DNA from: Ruminococcus hominis | GTDB taxonomy: Bacteria; Bacillota; Clostridia; Lachnospirales; Lachnospiraceae | Direction of reading: 5' to 3' | Assembly (NCBI RefSeq): GCF_014287355.1 | Contig: NZ_JACOPE010000001.1 | Span: 1,984,001-2,048,000, forward strand | DNA: 64,000 bases | Shown: piece by piece, positions 1 through 8,255 of the stretch | How the letters are laid out: each line of letters starts with the position of its first letter | Position numbering within the stretch: position 1 is the stretch's first letter | Notes under the pieces: generated by a model | What the model saw: the letters and a program-made list of their open reading frames with translations, nothing else | What the model was told of the DNA's origin: nothing | Database searches by the model: none | Position numbers and translations under genes: made by a program

Positions 1-13
1 TTTTTATCTATAT

Positions 14-325
14 TTATTTGTTCTTTCTGTCTAAAACATAAAACCCGTTTTCAATCCGAAATACCAGTATATTACCGTTTTCTGACTGATAACGTTCTTT
101 TACTACTCCACTGCAGGATAGCAGTTCTGTTCTGGTTGAAATATAACACTGATATTTTGCATCAAGTGAAATTGCTTTAAGATCGTTCTCTCTCAATTTC
201 AAATAAATATAATCTTCTTCCATATCGTAGCGGAACACCTGACAACGATGTGTTGCATCATCAAATACTCCATCCGCCGAAATTGTTTTTATCATTTGCA
301 GCGCAACTGCATTTCCTTCGTACAT
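14..325 (-). CDS. Small conserved-looking protein, unknown function
   Basis: I do not recognise this 103-residue protein with confidence. It has no signal peptide or membrane segment and looks like a soluble all-beta domain: alternating hydrophobic strands around 'YIYLKLREND', 'YQCYISTRTE' and 'ILVFRIENGFYVL'. That strand pattern is loosely like the N-terminal domain of YcgR/PilZ proteins, but no PilZ RxxxR motif is present. The start is an ATG preceded by a strong AAAGGAGG site. It lies downstream of codY on the same strand, behind a terminator-like hairpin, so it probably has its own transcript or depends on read-through. Confidence 0.6.
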   Translation of the reverse strand: MYEGNAVALQMIKTISADGVFDDATHRCQVFRYDMEEDYIYLKLRENDLKAISLDAKYQCYISTRTELLSCSGVVKERYQSENGNILVFRIENGFYVLDRKNK

Positions 326-390
326 TTTCGGTCCTCCTTTATATTATTCTACACCTTTAAAAATTATGAATGGATCTTTTTTCTGAAAAC

Positions 391-420
391 GAAAGGGCAT
401 CAGAATACTGATACCCTTTC
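391..420 (-). terminator. Intrinsic terminator downstream of codY
   Basis: GAAAGGGCATCAG (391-403) pairs with CTGATACCCTTTC (408-420), one mismatch and a four-base loop. On the minus strand the stem is followed by CGTTTTC, then a mixed A/T stretch, placing it 16 bases after the codY stop. Confidence 0.7.
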
Positions 421-436
421 TGGTTGAACTTTCAAA

Positions 437-1219
437 TTACATTCTTTCTTTTTTAATCTTCTCTAATTCTGTGAATACATAATCATTCAACACTTTGATA
501 TAAGTACCTTTCATTCCTGAAGAACGCGATTCAATAACTCCTGCACTTTCAAATTTGCGCAATGCATTTACGATTACTGATCTTGTGATTCCGACGCGAT
601 CTGCAATCTTACTTGCCACAAGGATTCCTTCTGTTCCATTCAATTCATCAAAAATGTGAACAATTGCCTCAAGCTCTGAGAAAGATAATGTACTGATCGC
701 AGACTGAACAATATGCTCTTTTCTTGTCTCTTCTGCGCTTTCCTCATTAACTGAACGAAGCATCTCAAGTCCGACTACCGCTGTTCCGTACTCACTCAAA
801 ATAATGTCGTCAATCTCATATCCTTCATTTTGCTTGTAGATAAATAACGTTCCAAGACGCTCTCCTGCAATGTCGATTGGTGTGATAATTGCCTGATAGC
901 CTTTCACAACATCCCCTGAAAATCCAAGAGTCTCAAGATTGACGTTCTCTTTTGTAGATAAAATGCTAAGCAAACGTTCATTCAGCATCTTATCGATATG
1001 AGCGCCCACACGTTCTTCCAATAATTCTTTGATTTCTTTTACATTGACTGATTTACTTGTACCTAAAACTTTTCCTTTTTTACTTACAACCAGTACATTC
1101 GAATCAAGAATTTCTGTCATGACAGCGCAAATATCATTGAATACAACCTTGCTCGAATTATTGTTATGCAATAATTTATTGATTTTTCTTGTTTTATCTA
1201 ATAACTGTACACTCATCAT
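437..1219 (-). CDS. codY: GTP- and branched-chain-amino-acid-sensing global repressor CodY
   Basis: A 260-residue protein matching the usual CodY length (about 259). The N-terminal GAF domain (about residues 1-155) binds isoleucine/valine in the family; the C-terminal winged helix-turn-helix carries the typical 'ASKIADRVGITRSVIVNALRKFESAG' region (about residues 203-228). CodY represses nutrient uptake and amino-acid genes when GTP and branched-chain amino acids are plentiful, so opp and other transport genes here are plausible targets, though I saw no convincing CodY box. Two ATG codons stand in tandem behind GGAGG; the first is used. It is separated from topA by a 305-bp gap holding a structured repeat. 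Confidence 0.95.
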   Translation of the reverse strand: MMSVQLLDKTRKINKLLHNNNSSKVVFNDICAVMTEILDSNVLVVSKKGKVLGTSKSVNVKEIKELLEERVGAHIDKMLNERLLSILSTKENVNLETLGFSGDVVKGYQAIITPIDIAGERLGTLFIYKQNEGYEIDDIILSEYGTAVVGLEMLRSVNEESAEETRKEHIVQSAISTLSFSELEAIVHIFDELNGTEGILVASKIADRVGITRSVIVNALRKFESAGVIESRSSGMKGTYIKVLNDYVFTELEKIKKERM

Positions 1220-1333
1220 TTTCCTCCATGTCCGAATTGTATGTACAACTCATATTAAATCACCATATAAGGGTATATTATCATACAATTCCTAACTTTT
1301 CAATCAAAGTGCTCATATTTCTTTTGAATATTT

Positions 1334-1515
1334 CATTCAAGTCGAACGTCCGTGAGACTTGGCGCGTGATTCTGGTCAGCGAAGCTGACATATTCCTATC
1401 AGAATCACTGCGCATCCTCGCGGAGCGTTTATCTCAGTCGGAGATTGGACTCCCACTGAGACAAGTTTGCTATTATTCACCACCTAAAGAAGTGGGAGTC
1501 TTCTCGACTTAGATA
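1334..1515 (+). repeat. Structured dispersed repeat, copy 1 (long form)
   Basis: About 105 bp here (1336-1439) are nearly identical to 48341-48445. The strand shown folds well: GCGC-GTGATTCTG (1362-1374) pairs with CAGAATCAC-T-GCGC (1400-1413), and nested inside is GTCAGC-GAA-GCTGAC (1375-1389). The 3' part is a stem of TTTATCTCAGTC (1428-1439) and GACTTAGATAAA (1506-1517), one mismatch. Unlike copy 2, the stem encloses about 60 extra bases that contain a second inverted repeat, GACTCCCACT (1448-1457) with AGTGGGAGTC (1491-1500). It fills the gap between topA and codY and has no coding capacity. It may be a non-autonomous IS200/IS605-like relic or a small RNA; this is inference. Confidence 0.75.
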
Positions 1516-1524
1516 AACTTTTTA

Positions 1525-3603
1525 TTATGCGTTCTCTTTTTCAATCGTCTCTACGTATCCGCATTTTTCATCGGCACAAACCAGCTTATTTCCCTTTTCA
1601 ACCATGTATCCTCCACATTTCGGACACTTCTTTTTCGATGGTTTCTGCCAAGACATAAATTCACATTCCGGATTATTCTCACATCCGTAGTAACGTCTTC
1701 CTTTTTTCGTTTTTCTGATTACAACTTCCTTGCCGCAAACAGGACACGGAACTCCAATCTTCTCAAGATATGGTTTTGTATTTCTACATTCCGGGAATCC
1801 GGGACATGCGAGGAACTTTCCATGTGGTCCATATTTTACAACCATATTACGTCCACACTCTTCGCATATCACATCTGTAACTTCATCTTCAATCTTAACA
1901 CTCTCCAGTTCCTTTTCTGCAATTTGAACTGCTTCATCCAAATCCGGATAGAAATTACGGATTACTTCTTTCCATGCGACCTTTCCTTCTTCTACCATAT
2001 CCAGAAGCCCTTCCATATTTGCTGTAAAGCTCACATCCACAATACTTGGGAAGGACTGCTTCATGATATTATTTACAACCTCTCCGATTTCTGTCATATA
2101 CAGGTTTCTGCCCTCTTTTGTAACATATCGTCTTGCAATGATCGTTGAAATTGTCGGTGCATACGTACTTGGTCGTCCAATTCCCTGCTCCTCCAATACC
2201 TTTACAAGAGATGCTTCTGTATAATGTGCCGGTGGCTGTGTGAAATGTTGTTTTGTTTCATCCTCTTTCTTTGTAAGAACAGATTCTGTACTCAATCCGT
2301 TCACAAGAACATTACTTACTTCCTTTTCTTCATCAGCCTCTGTATAAACTGTGCGGAATCCTTCAAACACACATCTTGATGTAGATACTGTAAATACATA
2401 CTTTGCCGCACCGATTTTTACAGAAGTTGTTTCAAACACTGCTGGTTTCATTCTACTTGCAGTAAAACGTTTCCAAATCAACTGATATAATCTAAACTGA
2501 TCTCTTGTCAAAGAGTCTTTCAATGATGCTGGTGTTCTTGTAATATCAGAAGGTCGGATTGCTTCATGCGCATCTTGAATCTTCTTACCTGTCTTTTTCT
2601 CTGTACTGCCTTCCGTTACAAACTCACTGCCATAAGTCTCTGAAATATAACTTCTTGCTGCTGCATCTGCTTCCTCTGAAATTCGTGTTGAATCTGTACG
2701 CAGATAGGTAATGACACCGACTGTTCCATTCCCTTTGACATCAATTCCTTCATACAACTGCTGTGCAATACGCATTGTCTTCTGTGTTGCAAAATTTAAC
2801 ACCTTTGATGCTTCCTGCTGCAATGTACTTGTTGTAAATGGCAGAGGTGCTTTTCTTGAACGCTCCCCTGTCTTTATATCTGTCACTTTATATTCTGCAT
2901 TCTCCAGCTCTTTCAAAATCTGATTCATCTCTTCCTCTGAATGAATCGTTATTTTTTTGTCAACCGTTCCATAAAATTTTGCAGTCAATGGACGTTTTTC
3001 ACCTTTTACTTTTAAAATTGTATCCAATGTCCAATATTCTTCCGGAATAAATGCATTAATCTCATCTTCACGATCTGCAATAATACGCAGTGCAACAGAC
3101 TGTACTCGACCTGCGCTCAAGCCTCTCTTCACTTTTGCCCAAAGCAGTGGACTGATCTTGTATCCAACCATACGGTCCAATGCACGACGTGCCTGCTGTG
3201 CATCCACAAGATCCATATCAATCTCTCTTGGAGCTTTTAATGATGCTTTGACTGCATTTTTTGTGATCTCATTAAATGTAATACGACGCATCTTCTTGTC
3301 GTCCAATTTTAACGCCGCTGCAAGATGCCAGGAAATAGCTTCTCCCTCACGGTCCGGGTCAGTTGCAAGAAACACTTTATCAGCCTTTTTTGCTTCCTTT
3401 CTCAGATTTGCAAGAATATCTCCTTTTCCTCTGATCGTAATATATTTCGGTTCATAATCATTCTCCACATCGATACCGAGCTGACTCTTTGGGAGATCCC
3501 TTACATGTCCATTTGAAGCTGCCACTGTGTAATTGCTTCCTAAAAATTTCTTGATTGTTTTTACTTTTGCAGGTGACTCCACAATAACAAGATAATGTGC
3601 CAT
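1525..3603 (-). CDS. topA: DNA topoisomerase I
   Basis: Type IA topoisomerase that relaxes negative supercoils. The Toprim domain opens with 'YLVIVESPAKVKTIKKFLG' and carries 'DPDREGEAI'; the catalytic tyrosine is in 'TYLRTDSTRIS' in the central domain. Three C-terminal zinc ribbons are visible (CEECGRN...CPGFPEC; CPVCGKE...CENNPEC; CPKCGGY...CADEKC), as usual for Firmicutes TopA. I chose the ATG at 3603 (692 residues) because homologues begin at 'MAHYLV' and a GGAGG lies upstream; an in-frame start at 3642 adds 13 residues. It follows dprA and comM on the same strand, the common Firmicutes order. Confidence 0.96.
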   Translation of the reverse strand: MAHYLVIVESPAKVKTIKKFLGSNYTVAASNGHVRDLPKSQLGIDVENDYEPKYITIRGKGDILANLRKEAKKADKVFLATDPDREGEAISWHLAAALKLDDKKMRRITFNEITKNAVKASLKAPREIDMDLVDAQQARRALDRMVGYKISPLLWAKVKRGLSAGRVQSVALRIIADREDEINAFIPEEYWTLDTILKVKGEKRPLTAKFYGTVDKKITIHSEEEMNQILKELENAEYKVTDIKTGERSRKAPLPFTTSTLQQEASKVLNFATQKTMRIAQQLYEGIDVKGNGTVGVITYLRTDSTRISEEADAAARSYISETYGSEFVTEGSTEKKTGKKIQDAHEAIRPSDITRTPASLKDSLTRDQFRLYQLIWKRFTASRMKPAVFETTSVKIGAAKYVFTVSTSRCVFEGFRTVYTEADEEKEVSNVLVNGLSTESVLTKKEDETKQHFTQPPAHYTEASLVKVLEEQGIGRPSTYAPTISTIIARRYVTKEGRNLYMTEIGEVVNNIMKQSFPSIVDVSFTANMEGLLDMVEEGKVAWKEVIRNFYPDLDEAVQIAEKELESVKIEDEVTDVICEECGRNMVVKYGPHGKFLACPGFPECRNTKPYLEKIGVPCPVCGKEVVIRKTKKGRRYYGCENNPECEFMSWQKPSKKKCPKCGGYMVEKGNKLVCADEKCGYVETIEKENA

Positions 3604-3655
3604 AAAAACATTTTCCTCCATTATAGGCAGAATTTCTGCCATTCATCTAGCTTTC

Positions 3656-4762
3656 TCATACTTTTATATAATAATTTTTTGATATTTCCCGAATTAAGCC
3701 TTGTATCTGTAATGCACTCAAAATTTGAAAAACGATAGAAACCTGTAGTCCTGTTTCCTCCATAATTTGATTCGCACTTTTAGGATAAAGACCAACTGAA
3801 CTATACACCAAATTTTCCTTTGTTTCAAGCACTTTTTTCTTTTCTTGTTCTTTTTCTTTAAATTCGACACTTTCTGCTACATTTATAATCCCAAGTTCTT
3901 CCAGTAATTGTTCCGGTGATAACAATATACCTGCACCTTGCCATATAAGCCGGTTACATCCCGAACTCAAAGCACTGTTGATTGGTCCGGGCAATGCATA
4001 GACATCTCGCCCTTGCTCCAGTGCCATATCAGCAGTAATCAATGAGCCGCTTTTTTCTCTTGCTTCTATAACCAATAACACATTTGAAAGACCGCTGATA
4101 ATTCTGTTCCGTTTTGGAAATTGGAATCCCAAAGGTGGCGCTCCAAGTGGAAATTCTGATAAAATTCCACCACCTTGTTCGATAATATCATGATACAGAC
4201 CGATATTTTCTCTTGGATAACAAATGTCCACACCATTGCCAAGGACTGCAAATGTTTGTCCGCCTCCCATCAATGCTCCTCTCTGACTAATTCCATCAAT
4301 TCCTTTCGCAAGACCGCTGATAATCTGCACCCGATGTTGTGCAAGCTGCTGTGCAAATTCAAAAGCATATTTTTCTCCATATGGCGTACACTGTCTCGCC
4401 CCTACAATTCCCACACTATATTTTTCTGTTGTTGGCAAACTTCCTTTATAAAATATCGCATATGGTCTGTCTGGTATCGACTGCAATTGTCGTGGATATT
4501 TTTCTTCAAACCGTAAAACAACAGAAACTCCTTTTTTCTCCAACTCTTCTTGCACATAATCCGGATTCAACTCCTTTTGTGCCTGTTTTATCACATTTTT
4601 TTCCTTTTCCGACAAAAAATTTAGTGTGTTTAATTCTGTTTCTTCTATATAATAAGCACGCTTGGCAGAATTCATATGCTCTCTCAATTTATGTTTTTTA
4701 TTATCTGACAAATTCTGAATAGAAGCCAGCCAATATTCATATTTTTTTTCATTTTGTATCAT
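3656..4762 (-). CDS. dprA: DNA-processing protein A (Smf/DprA)
   Basis: Loads RecA onto incoming single-stranded DNA in natural transformation and protects that DNA in the cytoplasm. The Rossmann-fold core is clear: 'VGIVGARQCTPYGEKYA', 'IISGLAKGIDGISQRGAL', 'AVLGNGVDICYPREN', 'SEFPLGAPPLGFQFPKRNRIISGLS' and 'SGSLITADMALEQGRDV'. About 70 residues of N-terminal SAM-like region and a C-terminal winged-helix segment flank it. The preferred start is the ATG at 4762, two bases after the comM stop and behind GGGGGA; a TTG at 4777 would overlap comM. Translational coupling with comM is likely. Confidence 0.93.
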   Translation of the reverse strand: MIQNEKKYEYWLASIQNLSDNKKHKLREHMNSAKRAYYIEETELNTLNFLSEKEKNVIKQAQKELNPDYVQEELEKKGVSVVLRFEEKYPRQLQSIPDRPYAIFYKGSLPTTEKYSVGIVGARQCTPYGEKYAFEFAQQLAQHRVQIISGLAKGIDGISQRGALMGGGQTFAVLGNGVDICYPRENIGLYHDIIEQGGGILSEFPLGAPPLGFQFPKRNRIISGLSNVLLVIEAREKSGSLITADMALEQGRDVYALPGPINSALSSGCNRLIWQGAGILLSPEQLLEELGIINVAESVEFKEKEQEKKKVLETKENLVYSSVGLYPKSANQIMEETGLQVSIVFQILSALQIQGLIREISKNYYIKV

Positions 4763-4764
4763 TT

Positions 4765-6297
4765 CTATTTCCCCCAATATTTTTTATCCATAGCCCGATA
4801 TCCTATGGCCTCCTGCAAATGTCTCAGCTCAATATTTTCTGACTCATCTAAATCTGCAATTGTACGTCCTACCTTCAATATTTTATAATATGTTCGTGCA
4901 GTTAAACCGAGCCTTGAAAATGCCTGTCGCATCATTTGTTCTTCTTTTTTTCCAAGTCTGCAATATTTCTCTAGCTGTTTCCCTTCCAATTCTGCATTCG
5001 TTAAAATTCCTGTTGATTGGTATCGTATTTGCTGTATTTTTCTTGCTTTTGAAACACGTTTTCGTATCTCTTCAGATTTTTCTTCTCTTCTTTTTTCTTT
5101 CAAAACCTGATATTCCACTCTCGGTGCCTCCACACATATATCCATCCGGTCAAGAAATGGCTGACTTAATTTTCCGATATATTGCTGTATTTCTCTTTCT
5201 GTACACCGACATTTGTTCAAATCGGGATAGCATCCGCAAGGACAGGGATTTAACGCTCCGACCAGCATAAAATTAGCCGGAAACTGATATGTTCCCTGTG
5301 CTCTTGCAATCCGAATCTGATGCTCTTCTAATGGTTGTCTCAGCACTTCCAGTACCTCTCTTGAAAACTCCGGTAATTCATCTAAAAATAGAACGCCGCT
5401 ATGTGCCAGACTGATTTCACCCGGTCTTGGAATTCTTCCGCCTCCAACCAAGGATGTTTTTGTTGCTGTATGATGTACGCTTCGAAATGGTCTTGTACAA
5501 ATAAGAGGGTCTGTTTCTTCCAACATTCCCAACACACTATATATTTTTGTAATTTCTATACTCTCTTCTCTTGTCATTTCCGGAAATATTGTTGGAATTC
5601 TCTTTGCAATCATAGATTTTGCACTGCCCGGAGGTCCGATCAACAATAAATTATGATTTCCTGCCACGGCAATTTCCGTTGCTCTTTTCACAGCAGCCTG
5701 TCCATAAACATCACTATAATCTAATGGTGGTTCAAGATTTTCACCTCTATCTTTTGACGAACATAGCGTCGCATTAATTTTCGCTTCCCCTGTTAAAAAC
5801 AAGACCGTTTCTTCCAGATTTTCCACTCCGATTACTTTCATTCCTTCAACTAATGCACCTTCTAAGACATTTGCTTTTGGTAAAACACAAGTTTTGATTC
5901 CCCTTTTTTTCGCTTCTAGTACAATCGGAAGAACACCTGTGACAGATTTCACATTTCCATCCAGACTTAATTCTCCCAGCATCATGATGTTTTCTACTGA
6001 TGCTTGCTCAAGCTGTCCCAATGCTGTTAAAATTGCCACCGCAATCGGCAGGTCAAACGCTGCACCTCGCTTTTTAATCGTTGCCGGAGCAAGGTTTATA
6101 ATTGTTTTTTTTGCCGGAAATTCCATTCCTGAATTGTGAATTGCCGTTCGTACTCTGTCTGTCGCTTCTTTTACTTCTGACGACAAATAGCCCACCATAT
6201 GAAACATTGGGAGCCCATTACTTACATCTGCTTCTACATTTACGAGCTCTACTTTAAGCCCAAATACAGATGCAGACAGTACTGTACTAAATCCCAT
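4765..6297 (-). CDS. comM: YifB/ComM-family Mg-chelatase-like AAA+ ATPase
   Basis: A 510-residue protein of the ComM family, hexameric helicases that help branch migration of transforming DNA in Gram-negative species; the role in Clostridia is less tested. It has an N-terminal Lon-like ChlI domain ('GLPMFHMVGYLSSEVKEA'), Walker A 'LIGPPGSAKSMIAKRIP', Walker B 'GVLFLDELPEF', a four-cysteine cluster region ('NPCPCGCYPDLNKCRC') and the C-terminal domain ('GLTARTYYKILKVGRTIADL'). It lies directly upstream of dprA, so both probably serve DNA uptake and recombination. Confidence 0.92.
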   Translation of the reverse strand: MGFSTVLSASVFGLKVELVNVEADVSNGLPMFHMVGYLSSEVKEATDRVRTAIHNSGMEFPAKKTIINLAPATIKKRGAAFDLPIAVAILTALGQLEQASVENIMMLGELSLDGNVKSVTGVLPIVLEAKKRGIKTCVLPKANVLEGALVEGMKVIGVENLEETVLFLTGEAKINATLCSSKDRGENLEPPLDYSDVYGQAAVKRATEIAVAGNHNLLLIGPPGSAKSMIAKRIPTIFPEMTREESIEITKIYSVLGMLEETDPLICTRPFRSVHHTATKTSLVGGGRIPRPGEISLAHSGVLFLDELPEFSREVLEVLRQPLEEHQIRIARAQGTYQFPANFMLVGALNPCPCGCYPDLNKCRCTEREIQQYIGKLSQPFLDRMDICVEAPRVEYQVLKEKRREEKSEEIRKRVSKARKIQQIRYQSTGILTNAELEGKQLEKYCRLGKKEEQMMRQAFSRLGLTARTYYKILKVGRTIADLDESENIELRHLQEAIGYRAMDKKYWGK

Positions 6298-6415
6298 GTA
6301 CGCACTTCCCTTCTTTATTTACTTTACTAAATTGGATTCTTCGACCGAAAATGGTCTTTCTGATGTTCGCTGACAAAGAATTCTTCAGCGGATATTTATA
6401 ACATGCATGTTTAAA

Positions 6416-6463
6416 AAAGAAAGAATAAATGCTATGTTACATTACAAGCTTTATTCTTTCTTT
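6416..6463. terminator. Bidirectional terminator-like hairpin
   Basis: AAAGAAAGAATAAATGC (6416-6432) pairs with GCTTTATTCTTTCTTT (6448-6463) apart from one bulged T, with a 15-base loop. It lies just after the NTP-transferase/ModE gene and about 165 bases upstream of the comM start, so it separates the two transcripts. Confidence 0.65.
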
Positions 6464-6496
6464 GTATCTTAACTTGAATCTGACGGATTGTCAATT

Positions 6497-7417
6497 CTAA
6501 TTTTGAAAAATTTCCTGATATTTTTTTGTTGTATAACTCTCTACTGCCTGCTCTAATTGTTCATATTTCTCCAACATCTCTTTCCCGGCCTTTGATACAT
6601 TGGCAGCTCCACCAAACTTTCCTCCGGGTTGTCTCTCTACGAGTGTTTGTCCGGACTCTTTTTCTGCATCTCGGATCATTGACCAGGCTTTACTATATGA
6701 AATTCCTGTTTTTTCTGATGCTTCTCTTACTGAACCCAGACTTTCGATTTCTCTAAGAAGTGTTACCATTCCTGGTCCAAAGAAAGGTTTGCGATTTGTA
6801 AGTCTTACCTTTACCGTTGCCCTCATACGAGTTTCCCCATATTGTCTGACAATCTCATCACTGTTTTTTACACTGTCTGCACGTACTAAAATTCCTTCAT
6901 CTTCGACAACTTCATAGACAGGTTCTACGGAAAGGCTCTGAATTGCTCCACGCAATCCTTTTTCTCCTTGGTATCCAAGAATTGACGTAACCAATGAAGC
7001 AGATATAAGTATTGGATGACCGGCATGATAATTCACCGAAGGAATTACCAGTTTAGCCGGATTCTTCATCAATTGTTCCACAGTATCCTTTGTAAATAAT
7101 GCAATTTCTACCGGGCATACAAATATTCTCTCACATCTTGTCTCCAGATATGAAAGTCCCTTTTTCACACCGGAAAACATCTCTCCTTCATTGTCACCCG
7201 TATCATTTAAAAAACTAACACCGAACCCTCTCAATTCTTTTTTCAGATTTTCTTTTTCTTCTTTACAGACAACCACTATATCTTTGATTCCTGCACGCTG
7301 AAATGTCACCACAATCTGTACCGCGACATTCAAATCATCTATCTCTTCCATCGGATTTTGTTTTTTCCCATGACCGCCATATCCAGATGCAACAATCACT
7401 GCACCAACACTATTCAT
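6497..7417 (-). CDS. MobA-like NTP-transferase domain fused to a ModE-type HTH
   Basis: Residues 1-195 resemble MobA/MocA nucleotidyltransferases, which attach CMP or GMP to molybdopterin, but the motifs are worn: the glycine loop reads 'VASGYGGHGKKQNP' and the usual metal-binding DxP segment reads 'CPVEIALF'. Residues 205-300 are a ModE/LysR-type winged helix ('FFGPGMVTLLREIESLGSVREASEKTG...SYSKAWSMI'), typical of molybdate-responsive regulators. The fusion suggests a regulator or helper of molybdenum-enzyme maturation. A hydroxylase operon lies at 40.2-43.8 kb and moaC at 27.2 kb, which fits. Monocistronic, divergent from sigK. Confidence 0.8.
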   Translation of the reverse strand: MNSVGAVIVASGYGGHGKKQNPMEEIDDLNVAVQIVVTFQRAGIKDIVVVCKEEKENLKKELRGFGVSFLNDTGDNEGEMFSGVKKGLSYLETRCERIFVCPVEIALFTKDTVEQLMKNPAKLVIPSVNYHAGHPILISASLVTSILGYQGEKGLRGAIQSLSVEPVYEVVEDEGILVRADSVKNSDEIVRQYGETRMRATVKVRLTNRKPFFGPGMVTLLREIESLGSVREASEKTGISYSKAWSMIRDAEKESGQTLVERQPGGKFGGAANVSKAGKEMLEKYEQLEQAVESYTTKKYQEIFQN

Positions 7418-7564
7418 CGTCTTTCCTCCTAATTACTACTTTTTTATCGCTACTTCACAGTCACCTGTAAAATGTAATCCAGTTTGTCTTATTTTTATTA
7501 TACACAAGAGTCGATATTTGGAAAAGCACCAATTTCTTCATTTCATCATAAACTATATTAAATT

Positions 7565-7591
7565 GTTTCTGTCTGAAATATATACAGAAAC
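7565..7591 (+). promoter_or_regulatory. Inverted repeat upstream of sigK
   Basis: GTTTCTGT (7565-7572) and ACAGAAAC (7584-7591) form an 8-bp inverted repeat 25 bases before the sigK start. It could be an operator or a leader hairpin. No clear sigma-A boxes were seen in this divergent 199-bp gap. Confidence 0.35.
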
Positions 7592-7616
7592 AGAATATGT
7601 TCTGTGAGGTATACTT

Positions 7617-8255
7617 TTGAAATCTTTCCCTGCCCCGCTCACTTCTTCGGAAGAAAAGTATTATTTTCAAAAATACACTGAGGGAGACCTGCAGGCAAAA
7701 CATATTTTAATTGAACACAACCTTCGGCTCGTTGCACATGTCATAAAAAAATATCAATCTTCGGATGACGATATAGAAGATTTAATTTCAATCGGTACAA
7801 TCGGATTGATCAAATCTGTTATGACATTCAATAGCGAAAAAGGGAACCGACTTGCAGCATATGCTTCAAAATGTATTGATAATGAAATTCTGATGTATCT
7901 GCGTTCAAAAAAGAAAACAAATAAAGAGGTTTCTCTTTATGAGCCGCTCGGGATTGATAAAGAAGGAAATGAAATTCAATTATATGATATCATTGAAACG
8001 AATGAGGACGATGCTTCTGATCGCATTGTCCTAAAACAAAATATACAAAAATTATATGAGGAGTTAGAATCTCTTCTAACTCCTCGTGAACGTCTTGTAT
8101 TAAAAATGCGCTATGGACTTTACAACGGAGAAGAATATACTCAGCGTGAAGTCGCACGACAACTTGGTATTTCAAGATCTTATGTTTCAAGAATTGAAAA
8201 AAGCGCCATACAAAAATTACGTTCTTCTTTCTTTACTCAGCAAACTGTAAAATAA
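7617..8255 (+). CDS. sigK: RNA polymerase sporulation sigma factor, SigK type
   Basis: A 212-residue sigma-70-family protein. Region 2 contains 'HNLRLVAHVIKKYQ' and 'DLISIGTIGLIKSV', followed by 'AAYASKCIDNEILMYLRSKKK'; region 4 has 'LTPRERLVLKMRYGL' and the HTH 'TQREVARQLGISRSYVSRIE'. These match the SigK/SigE group, and the 'FPAPLTSSEEKYYF' start matches mature SigK. In Bacillus SigK directs late mother-cell genes and is made with a pro-peptide of about 20 residues. Here an in-frame TGA at 7605 rules out such an extension; C. difficile SigK also lacks it. The start is TTG behind GTGAGG. The 3' end overlaps pepT, on the other strand, by 23 bases. Confidence 0.82.
   Translation: MKSFPAPLTSSEEKYYFQKYTEGDLQAKHILIEHNLRLVAHVIKKYQSSDDDIEDLISIGTIGLIKSVMTFNSEKGNRLAAYASKCIDNEILMYLRSKKKTNKEVSLYEPLGIDKEGNEIQLYDIIETNEDDASDRIVLKQNIQKLYEELESLLTPRERLVLKMRYGLYNGEEYTQREVARQLGISRSYVSRIEKSAIQKLRSSFFTQQTVK

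Noticed and set aside
1189-1512. Plus-strand frame of 107 codons through the structured repeat
   Set aside because: It overlaps the codY start and the non-coding repeat, has no ribosome site, and the repeat's second copy does not keep the frame.
7461-7703. Minus-strand 80-codon frame between the ModE fusion and sigK
   Set aside because: It overlaps the sigK start, has low-complexity composition and no ribosome site.
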